The notes below the pieces were generated by a model. The model was not told the origin of the DNA and ran no database searches. It saw nothing but the letters and a program-made list of their open reading frames with translations. The position numbers and the translations under genes were made by a program. A stretch of DNA of 64,000 nt from Acanthamoeba castellanii str. Neff (lineage: Eukaryota; Discosea; Longamoebia; Acanthamoebidae): positions 75,526 to 139,525 of the forward strand of contig NW_004457252.1 of NCBI RefSeq assembly GCF_000313135.1, read 5' to 3'. This document shows, in pieces, positions 12,108 through 21,257 of the stretch (position 1 is the first letter of the stretch; the number at the start of each line of letters is the position of its first letter).

Positions 12108-12879
12108 TCACAGAATTCCAAATAAATAATAAATACATAAACAAATAAATAGAAATAGACAAGAGGCGTGTATAGAAGGAGAGGCAACAGGAACTACCAG
12201 AGCAAGAGGCTCGGCGAGCAATGGCAAGAAAGAAGAGGGAGAGGAGTGAGAGAAGTAGGAGGGGGCACCTGGTGGGAGGAGCAGTGGGCAAGAAGGGTGC
12301 GGCGGGAGCTGCGAGAGGCAGCGATGGCATGGTGGTGGCAGGCACGCCCGCACCCACAAAGCGGGCAGCAGAGGACGTAGGGGCAAACTGCAGGCGTACA
12401 GTCAATAAACACAATAATAATAAAAATTTAAAAATAAGAAAGAAAGAAAAAGATGGAACCTGGGGTGGTCGCTGCTGCTGCTGTTGCCCTGTGTCGCCAG
12501 TGGAGGAGTTGGCCCAGCCGTTGGTCCCGCCCCCTCCGAAATCAGTGGCCTTCTTCGCGGGCGAATTACCGAATGTTCTGTTGGATTGCACGAAATTAGC
12601 AAGATTTGCCACAAACAGGCACCTCCCGCACGCACCTGAAGGACATGTTGCTGCCCTTGGTTGTTCAACGTTGCTCTTTCTTCTCTGGATTGAGATTACC
12701 GTTGTGGCCAAGATGCATCTTTCTTCGTCGTTGGCGGTTCTAGGAATTATTTTGAAAATATTCCATGAATGTTGAGAGCATTTATGAAATTCCAGAGGTC
12801 CATTCATTTTTTGGGGCCATTCATTTCTCCGCTTGTGGGCTTGGGCGAAGATGGAGGGGGCAAGTAGCGCACCGGGAAG
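12108..12879. other. divergent intergenic region between the Gln-rich gene and HAP2-like gene
   Basis: About 770 bases. AT-rich runs lie at 12110-12150 and 12400-12450. A short Gln-rich frame on the minus strand (12460-12590) may be an extra 5' exon of the left gene, but I could not join it in phase. No RNA gene or element is recognised. Confidence 0.4.
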
Positions 12880-15800
12880 ATGGAGGTACACGGGCCTGGT
12901 GGTGCCGGGGTGCATAGCAAGGGGCTCCTCACACTGCTACAAGTAGCGGCCCTACTACTTGTCTTGGCCCTTGGGCCACCACCCGCGTTGTGTGCTCAGG
13001 TGGTGTTCCCCTCCACAGATGTCACCACTTGCTCCTACTCCGACGCCTCCACTCCCACGTACTCCCCCCACCACCACACCCTTTACAGTTCAGAAGAAAT
13101 ATAAGAAAATTGATGTGAGCTCCATGGCCACAGCTGCGAGACGAAGCTGCTGGTGCAGTGGATCATCTACGGGGGAGGCTCCAACCTGGCCCTCTCCGTC
13201 CAACTCGACAATGGTGCATAGGCCGGTCCTACACGTCTTTACTTCTTCAAGAGGCTCACCACGCACGCCTTCACACAGGGGTCAACTTCACGGACCAGTA
13301 CGGGAGGCCGTGGGGCGCCGCCCAGCCCATCAACATCCAGCTCTCCCTCCTCAACTCTCGGATCGGTACCTCTGCTCTTTCTCTTTCGAAAGCCGCCAGC
13401 CGCATTCCTCCTCATTCCAGAGCGCGTGTGCGTGTGCGGTGTGCGTGTGCGGTGTGTGCGGTGTGTTGCCGTAGAGTACGGGATGACGTACAAGGGCATG
13501 TACCGCAACGCCTACGAGAAGCGAGTGCCCACGCAGTCGGCGGCCAACCAGTGCCCGACCAACCACAAGTGCGTGCCTTTGCCAGAGCCCAGCCAGCTCC
13601 CAACTATGTATTGATTGTGGCTTCGCTGCTGATGAGCTTGGCTTCGTGCATGCATGTAAACCTTCAGGTGTTGCAGCGACGTGAGCTACTTCCCGTGGTT
13701 GGGCTACGACGCGTCGCTGGCCTTCAACAGCACCACGTGGTACGGCTACGCCCTGGGCTTCGGCGTGTGGAAGTACGACGTGCAGGTCGCCCTCTCCCAG
13801 GGTTCGTTCTTCACGCCACCGCGCACACGTTCCACCGCACACGCGCGCACTTGGGGTAAATTGGTGACGATGAACGTTCGATCGTGTTGCTGCAGGCACG
13901 CTCTACCAGGGCCTTTTCCTCAATTCGGTCTCACCGAGCGCCTCCTTGAGCGGCATTTCGGTACTTAGAGAGCGCGCCTTGTGCTCCACCCCACGCACTT
14001 GGCTGATGGTGGTCGATTGGCGCACACACGCACACACACGCACACACACGCACACGCATACGCACGCACACAGGTAACGCTGCACTCGCCGCAGGTGAAC
14101 CAGAACAAGTTGACGAACTACAACTACTACACCTACATGCTCCCATCCACCAATGCCTCCCTACCAGGTCTGCACACCTGCATGTCCGATGTTGTAGCCG
14201 CAGCTCTCATTTGTCATCGCACACGCACACGCACACACATACACACACACACGCACACGCACATGCACACGCACCACCGCACACGCACACGCACACGCAC
14301 AGGATCGGGATTCCTGGTGCCGGACGGGAACATCGGGATCCTGTCCAACCAAATCGGGGTCCTCACAGACCAATGGCTGGGCGCCTACCAATGCAATCAG
14401 GCGTTGGGCCTCAAGACCATGGTCCAGACTGCAAATCCGTACATTTGACCCCCCCCCCCGCGACATCGCTTTCTCTCTTTCGCATTTCGTGTTCACCACA
14501 CGTCGCGGCCTCCGCAGGTATGACCAGTTTGCTGCGTTCCGATCGTCGTCGCTCGAAGCAGAAAACCCGACGTCGGGCTGCCTCCTCCGATCCAATGCCT
14601 CCAACGCCAACCCGTTCTCAACATCACCACTTCTTCAGGTGCTTCATCCACCCACGCTGATTGGCATCACCTACCCTTCATCCAACACCAAGCCGTGTGT
14701 CGTGTGTCGTGTTGTGTCGTGTGTCGTGTTGTGTCGTGTGTCGTGTGTGTCGTGTGTCGTGTGTGTCGTCGTGTCGTGTGTCGTGTGTCGTGTGTCGTGT
14801 GTCGTGTGCCGTGTGTCGTGCAGACGTTCGCGTGTCCGGATGTGGGTTCGATGCGCGTCCAAATGGAGATCTCGTCGGCCTCCTACAAGCTGCAGGCGCT
14901 CTACGGCGTGCCGCTGATCACCGGCTCTGGAATGTATGCGCTCAGCCCTACCGACGCCTACGCCACCATCTACCTCGACTGCAGCAACAGCGGCACCTAC
15001 GACGGCGTGTTCACCTTCCAGCCCGTCAACTGCTGCATCACGCGCTGGCCGTCCACCACCTGCAGCGTACGCCCTTCAAGCTCAGGAATGCGAGCATTCC
15101 TTAAATTCCTGCGCTGACACGCGCAGCACACAGGGCGTGACATTCCAGAGCGCGTCGACCGTGACGGTGCCGCCGTCGGGCGCGGCGCGGGTGACCTTTA
15201 TCGTCGACAGTCACCACGTGCTGGGCGCCAACGGGACGTGCGCGTTCGACGTCCTGCAGCACGCCCGCGTCGAGCAGCGCGTGACCGCCACCTTCGACAC
15301 CTCCCTCACCGACTACCTCTCTGGCGGCGTGCCCATCACCGGTACCTCCGCGCTCCGTGTGCGCATGTGTCGTGTGTCGTGTGTCGTGTTGTGTGTGTCG
15401 TGCGCACACAGCAACTGACCCGACGTTCGCGCAGGCGAGGCGCCAGATTGCTTCGACCCCTACATCATCGTACAGAAGGGCAGCACGCGCTACTGTGTGC
15501 CCCCGTGCACACAAGACCAGGACTGGGACGCTTCCATGTACGTTTCGCGCGCAGGGTTTGCTCACACGATGCTTCACCCAACTCTCACCTTCGCTCTTTT
15601 GTTCTTTTTCGTTTTCGTTCTTTTGGGGTGGTAGGTCGGTGTGCCGCGGGGTCGACTGCTCGCTCAAGTACCTGGGCGCGCGCAACTGGTACAACCTCAC
15701 CGCGGGCCTGTGCCAAGCGGCCGCCACCTGCACCAGCGCACAGGTGACCCACCCCTACTTCAACTGAAGTGATTCAAGTGTGTTCCGCAAGCTCACCGTG

Positions 15801-17620
15801 TGCGTGTGCGTGTGCGTGTGCGTGTGCGTGTGCGTGTGCGTGTGCGTGTGCGTGTGCTTCGCGAATGCAGACGTACGTGTCGAGCAACAACTCGTGTGTT
15901 AACAAGACCGCAACGATTGAGGCCACCAACTGCACTTCGGCGGCGTGCTCGCTCGACACCACCCTCTTCACTCCCGTCACGGTACGTCGTCGGCCTCACA
16001 TTGGCCTTTGGGGGGGGGGGGCAATGGATCACTGACAGCCAAGCGGCCTTGCGTGCGTGCGCGCAGCTCACGATCGACTGCGGGGAGCACGGCACCTACG
16101 CCAATCACTCATGCAACTGCACCGAGGGCTACACCACCGTGTTCGGCGACCGGGTGCGCCTCCTCCTCTTGTGCGCTGTGCGTGTTCGTGTGCCCTGAGC
16201 CGTGCGTTCTGTGTCGTGTGTCGTGCGATGCATCGCCTGATTAGCGTCCACTCGCAGGTGACGAATTCGTCGGGGCTGGGGTGGTGCACGACCCTGGTCG
16301 TCGCGAGCAGCTCGAGCTCCGTCGCCTCGGTAAGCTGTAGTCCCCCCACATTGCCTTCTTCTGTACTCATTTCCCCTTCCCCCCCGGCGGCTGGTGCTCG
16401 TCAGTCGCTGATGGTGGCGGTCGTGGCCCTGGGCCTGGGCCTCGGCCTGTGCTGCTGCGGCTTCGCGGTGTCTACCGGCGGCCTCCTCTACCTCCAGGCG
16501 CGAGCCCGGAAGCGCTGGGCCAGGGTACTTGCAACCCGCGTGTGTCGTGTCGTGTCGTGTCGTGTCGTGTGTGTCGTGTCGTGCGACTCAAGGTGAGCGT
16601 TGATGGTTGCAGGAGCGGCTGGAGCATCACCACGCGGCGCAGGCGAGGGAGCAGCAGCTGCTCACCCTCCAGCTGACGGCCATGAACCAGTGGCCACGCG
16701 CCCAGCCGCCGCCGACGCCCGCGGACCTCAACGGGCCTCCCCTCCCCGGCAGCCAACGCTTCGGCGACCACCGCGACGACAGCGACAAGAACGGCAACGA
16801 GGCCGACCACCAAAACAACGACGACGAGGAAGAAGCGCAGCAGGCGGCGGGCGACGACGGGTGGCACAACTACTACAACACTGGCTTTGAGGGCGGCGGC
16901 GGCCGCGTCCGGAGCGCCGCGGGCGCCACCACCCGCTACACGGTGCGCGTCGTGTCCGGCACCCTGCCCGTCTGGCAGCAGCGCCTCCAACAGCAGCAAC
17001 AGCTGAAGGAAAAGGAAAAGGAAGAGAAGGAGGAGAAGGAGAAGAAGGAGGGGTCGTCGGCAGAAGCGCCGCAGGAGCGCGGGTGGCGGAGGGGCCGGCG
17101 GCGGAGGGGCGTGAACGAGATGGCGACGCTGCTCGGGGAGCACCTCAACTTCCTGTGGGCCAACCTGGCCGGCTTCACCCGCTCGCCCTCGGCCACGGCC
17201 GCCCCGACGCCCGACCACCATGGCCACGACCACGACGGCAAAGCCGATGATCAGGCCGATGGCGACGATCGCGCCGATGCCGATGCCGATGGCGCTGCCG
17301 ATGGCGATGAAGGCGACCGACCACTGCCGGCTATACCCACCACGACGACGGACCGCAATGAAGACAATGACGAAGAGGAGCAGGTGGAGGTGATGGAGGC
17401 GGAAATGGTGGTGGACGAGGTGGTGATGTCGCCGGCGGAGCTGCTGCGCACGCTCAAAGCGCGACAGCCGCGCGAGGATGAGGAGGTAGAGCACGGGGAC
17501 GGCCGGGGAGCAAAGAGGAGGAAGAGCGGGATAAAGAAAACGAAGACGACAGCAAAGAAGAGGGGCGAAAACAGCGCGCCTCCCAATGGACTGCTGGCCC
17601 TCGTGAGCGGCTACCAATAG
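12880..17620 (+). CDS. HAP2: HAP2/GCS1-like gamete fusion protein, single-pass membrane
   Basis: About 18 exons join in phase to roughly 1,000 residues. A signal peptide (LLTLLQVAALLLVLALGPPPALC) begins the chain. The cysteine-rich ectodomain follows the HAP2 plan. An N-terminal C..C pair precedes KLLVQWIIYGGG. The WYGYALGFGVWKYDVQVAL stretch matches the family's W-Y-x-Y-x-hydrophobic-G strand region. A cysteine-bounded segment then includes YQCNQALG and FAAFRSSS, followed by a domain III-like part with ATIYLDCSNSGTYDG, PVNCC and GTCAFDVL. An EGF-like module follows (CGEHGTYANHSCNC, exons near 16066-16328). One transmembrane helix is encoded at about 16410-16490 (SLMVAVVALGLGLGLCCCGF), then a cytosolic tail of about 350 residues, highly acidic with a basic KRRKSGIKKTKTTAKKR patch. 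HAP2 proteins merge gamete membranes and are structurally related to class II fusogens. Identity rests on motif order, not on a search. Confidence 0.68.
14696..14822. repeat. GTGTCGT intron array running into a 3' splice site
   Basis: A 127-base stretch of GTGTC/GTGTCGT units in an intron of the HAP2-like gene. It ends at the acceptor GTGTCGTGCAG. Confidence 0.9.
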
Positions 17621-17804
17621 GTCAGCATCAGCATCATCACCATCACCCCTCATCACCACATCTTTTTTTCTTCCTCTTCTCTATGTACATAGACATGAAA
17701 GCAGCCCCTCCCGCACCTCGCTGTTGGTCGATGTCAAACTGTGGCAGCACTCTGGATCAACAACATACAATGGCGATGCCACAGCATAACAAAAAAAGTA
17801 TAAA

Positions 17805-17823
17805 GGGGGTGTAGCGCAGATGG
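17805..17823 (+). repeat. 5' tRNA-Ala fragment repeated upstream of the intact tRNA gene
   Basis: The bases GGGGGTGTAGCGCAGATGG repeat, with one change, the first 19 bases of the tRNA-Ala gene that starts 28 bases downstream. The copy covers the acceptor 5' strand and the A-box region only. No anticodon or T arm follows, so it is not a complete tRNA gene. Confidence 0.8.
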
Positions 17824-17832
17824 CCAAGTGTA

Positions 17833-17905
17833 GGGGGTGTAGCTCAGATGGTAGAGCGCTCGCTTAGCATGCGAGAGGTAAAGGGATCGATACCCTTCTC
17901 CTCCA
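17833..17905 (+). tRNA. tRNA-Ala, anticodon AGC
   Basis: The 73-base sequence folds as a cloverleaf. The acceptor stem is GGGGGTG with CTCCTCC (one U-U mismatch). The D region is AGCTCAGATGGTAGAGC, and the anticodon arm CTCGCTTAGCATGCGAG has AGC at positions 34-36. The T arm is AAGGGATCGATACCCTT, with a discriminator A at 17905. The internal A box (TAGCTCAGATGG) and B box (GGATCGATACC) are present, and a TTTT Pol III terminator follows at 17910-17913. There is no intron. Confidence 0.95.
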
Positions 17906-18010
17906 ATTCTTTTGGTCTACACAAATAGATTCACTGTTTGTTTTTATTTTATATCTTTTTTATACGGTGTGCAGCCGAACGCAATGCGAGGGTGAAAGAA
18001 GTGTTTCGGT

Positions 18011-21000
18011 TTACAGGCGCAGAAGAGCGCGAGAGAGACGAGAAAGCAGGCCATGCGTGGGCGCGGCAGTGTGGGCGGCAACGAGGCGGCTGATGCTGGC
18101 ATCGTCGACGGGGCCAAAGCCAGGGGAGAGGGTCCAGCGAAGCTCCGAGTGCGGAAACCCAAAGTGGAGGCCGTGGAAGTCGAGGGCGAACTTGGCTCCG
18201 CGGTGCAGGAGGGAGAACACCAGGCGCACGGCGGGATCTCCCGCGACAAGGCGGCGCTCGACGGAGACGTGGGGCGACAGGCGTTCGACACAGGCGAGGT
18301 CGGCGAGGAGAAGCTCGACTCGCCCCAGTCGGAAGGTGACCTCCTCGAGCACGGCGCGAAGCTGCCCCATGCAGGTCAATCGCTGCAGCAGACTCTGCAC
18401 GTTGGTGCCCTTGACCAAGCCGAGCACGAAGCTGTCCATTTGCTGATGCCGACCGTCTGCGCCCGCCGCTCCTTCCGGGGCAAGCCATGCCTTGGTAACT
18501 GCGCCGCAGAGCACCCCCAACAGTNNNNNNNNNNNNNNNNNNNNNNNNNNNNCCCCAACAGTCAGTCGATAGCTTCCGCCAAAAAGACCGCACGCCCGCG
18601 CGCGAGGGAGAGAGAGCATCACGGTGCGACACGGGGACGAGCGTACTGGCACGCGGGAGATCAGGATCGGTTTGCTGCATCGGCGCCAGCTGAAGGGAGA
18701 GAACATGTGGCCGTAGTGGCGCTCGCGCCTTGAAGAGGAACGACACCTCGCACTGGCCGTAGGACCTCAGCTGCCACAGCCCGAGCCCCTGCAGGATATC
18801 AAACAAATCTGCGCATCACGTAACCCATGGGTTGGTTGGTTGGTTAGCTCACTACCGGGGCCGGCCGCCAGTGCGAGCTGGAGGCTGTGTGGCCAACAAC
18901 GACTTTCGTTCGTACCTTGCTTTTCCTCCGTGTGGCGGCGGACGAGCGCCAGCCTCTCTTTCGCCGCTTCCTTGTGCTGCTCGATAAGGACAGCGACTTC
19001 CTCGTGTTCGGCTTGGAGGTGTTGGATCTGCAGATGAAGGGAAGAGCAAGGGAGGGGAATGAGACCCTCCTCGAGGCACGCGAGTCGCGCAGGTGGTTCA
19101 TCAGGTGGGTGACGCATAGGCGTACGTGCAGCTGCAGCGCAGCGTTGAAGCTTTGCTCCACGTCGTTCGACCAAAGCTGGACCACCGACTGGGCCTGGAT
19201 GACGGACTTCTTGGTGACGGCCCTGGAGAGATCTGATGAAAAAGGGAGGAGTCGACACGCGCCGACCAACCCTGTAAGCGAGGCTGGCCGTGCAGAGCAT
19301 TACTACCAACGTTGTAGTAGTCGTAGTAGTGCGTACCCGCCGAAAGCTTGGACCTGCTGTTGGAGGGGATCTGGTCTTCCAGCTCCTTTGCATGAAGCTC
19401 TGTGGGCTTGGTGAGCTCGGCCAAGGTGTCGCAGCCCTGAAGTGAGCAGCATATCCCCCCCACACTCTCCGGTCAGTCTTCTTCGCCTGCTCACACCCGC
19501 AGGGACCGATCGCCGCACAACACTGCGTAGTGCATGCGCGCGGCCAACGTGGAAGCAAGCGCAGGGGGGGTGGAGGAATGCGAACCCACTGCTTTCTCTC
19601 GACCTCGGGCAGCAGAATGGCGTCTCTTAGCTTGGCCCGCAGCAGACAGTCTGGTCAGCCAGGCGCCCGCCGCCGCCACATAAAAAAAACGATTACACGA
19701 AACTCGGTGGGTGAGTTCAACGGTGGGTGCCCACGACTGTACGCACACACGAGAACAATTCTCGTGGCCGCGAAGACAAAGAGGCGCGTGGGGGGAGCGC
19801 ACCTGGAGAAGAGGGCAACGAGCTCGTGAGGTCCATGGTGGCCTCCATCACGGCGGTGAGGTCCATCGTGGCGTCGCATGTGGCGGTTTCCTCTTCGCCC
19901 ACGCCTGCTGCCACTTCTTCGTCTTCGTCTTCGCTGTACGCCGATACGCGTCGCTTGGCGCGGTGGTTGGTGCTGGTCATGGTGAGGTCCATCGTGTCGT
20001 CGGTGAACTGCGTCTCGTTGTTCTGGTGCGCTCGCCTTCCCGCGTCTTCTTCCCCCGCGCGCTGTCCCTCGAGGTCGTCTTCGTCGCGGCGGCCGTGGTG
20101 GTCGAGAACAGAGGTGAGGTCCATGGTGGTGCCCAGCAGGAGAGTGTGTTCGGCCGCGGCGTCCTTCTTCCTGTCGTCGTCGTCGTCTTCGTTGCCGTTG
20201 TCATTGTGCACGATCATCGCTCGCAAGTCTACGTCGGGAGCGGAGAGTGTCATGTCCATCGTCGTGTCGAAAACGAGGGTACAGTCCTCGGGCAGAGAAG
20301 AAGACGAAGAAGAGACGGACGCCCTCCCGCCGATGCTTGGCCGCTGGCGGCCTTGCACTGACCGACGGCGGGCAAGGCGCCTTGGGGCGGGCTGCCTCTC
20401 TTCCGTCTCGTCCGCTTCACGCTTGCCATCGTCGGGAGGAGAGGAAGGGGAGGACCGGAACACGAAGGCGTCGGTGGCGATGCCCGTGAGGTCGAGAGAC
20501 TCGTTGAGGATGATGGTGCGAGAGAGAGGAGGCGAAGAGGGGGAGTGCTGGCGGCGAGGCGGAGAAGAAGAAGAAGAGAGGTCGTCCGCGATCGCCACCT
20601 GGGTCAAGTCCATGGACTCATCGAGGAACCGGCGAGTGAGGTCGCCAGCAGCCCCGAAGCTGCTGCGCGACGATGGTGTGGTGTAGAAGGAGCCCATGCT
20701 ATCGTCGTCGAGGGAGGAGTGGAAGGACCCCTTGAGGGGCATGGTGAGCACCTCGTCTTCGAGAATGGCCTGCGCTGCCGTTGTGTTGGCGCTGCCGCTC
20801 TTCATGCTCGTGCGGCGCTCCTCGAGATGTTGCTGGGAGCTTGGTTCTCCTTGTCCTCTACTTCCTCCGTCTCCTCGTCGCGCTGCCGCCGCGGGCTGGT
20901 GGAGGTGCGCTTCCTCGTAGGCAGGGGAGATGAGGGCATCGCCTCATTTTTGTTGAAGAATTTGCAGTTGACCTTGCTGGAGAAACTCACCCGGCGGGCC

Positions 21001-21062
21001 TTGTTGGACTGTAGCCCCCCTTTCTTCAAGATGGAGTCGCGCCTCTTGTTGCGGGACTGCAT
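18011..21062 (-). CDS. KNL1: KNL1/Spc105 outer-kinetochore scaffold
   Basis: ATG at 21062-21060, TAA at 18013-18011. The first exon carries RRDSILKKGG and KARRVSFSS, the SILK and RVSF docking motifs for protein phosphatase 1, plus a KEN motif (VEDKENQAP). The next part holds seven MELT-type motifs (SMDLT, SLDLT, TMDMT and TMDLT four times) between about 20616 and 19829. These are sites where Mps1 phosphorylation recruits Bub3-Bub1 in known KNL1 proteins. Later exons encode coiled coil (HLQAEHEEVAVLIEQHKEAA). A C-terminal domain then resembles the tandem RWD fold that binds the Mis12 complex (GAKFALDFHGLHFGFP; SISRLVAAH). The frame shifts once without a plausible intron between about 20840 and 20800. 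The N gap at 18525-18552 most likely falls in an intron, since a donor after PDLPRA and an acceptor before TKAWLAPEG join in phase. The mid-gene exons are approximate. Confidence 0.85.
18525..18552. other. assembly gap (28 N) flanked by the same 10 bases on both sides
   Basis: The bases CCCCAACAGT lie directly left of the Ns (18515-18524) and again directly right (18553-18562). This is what two contig ends overlapping by 10 bases would give, so the gap may have no missing sequence. It falls in a probable intron of KNL1. Confidence 0.85.
19829..20616 (-). repeat. MELT-type motif array in KNL1
   Basis: Seven degenerate repeats of the form acidic-x-[ST]-[ML]-D-[LM]-T are spaced irregularly through an acidic, serine-rich chain. 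Asp replaces the Glu of the animal MELT consensus. An additional TMPLK near 20740 may be a decayed copy. Confidence 0.85.
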
Positions 21063-21122
21063 GGCGTTGATGATGGGTGCCAGATGAGCTCAATTCGTGG
21101 ATGTGATCGAAAAACGGTTTGT

Positions 21123-21168
21123 GGCGGGAGAACCGTTCTTCTTTCGCGCCCAAAAGTTCGCGCCAAAA
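21123..21168. promoter_or_regulatory. E2F-like sites upstream of KNL1
   Basis: Within 61-106 bases of the KNL1 start codon the sequence has GGCGGGAGAA (21123-21132), TTTCGCGCC (21142-21150) and TTCGCGCCAAAA (21157-21168). The E2F/DP consensus is TTTSSCGC, and both TTTCGCGC and its inverse GCGCCAAA are present. The match is to the motif only; binding is inferred. Confidence 0.5.
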
Positions 21169-21257
21169 CTTTTTTGTCGACGGGCACGTTGGTGGGTATG
21201 TACATTGAACAAGAAGAGAGTTGTTGCGATGGCCTGATGGTCTTGGTCTTGGCAAGA

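Noticed and set aside
12880..17620. A viral class II envelope protein inserted in the genome
   Set aside because: The gene has about 18 introns, host codon use and HAP2-specific cysteine order. Relation to viral fusogens is only at fold level.
17805..17832. Second tRNA gene
   Set aside because: Only the 5' arm is present, without anticodon or T arm.
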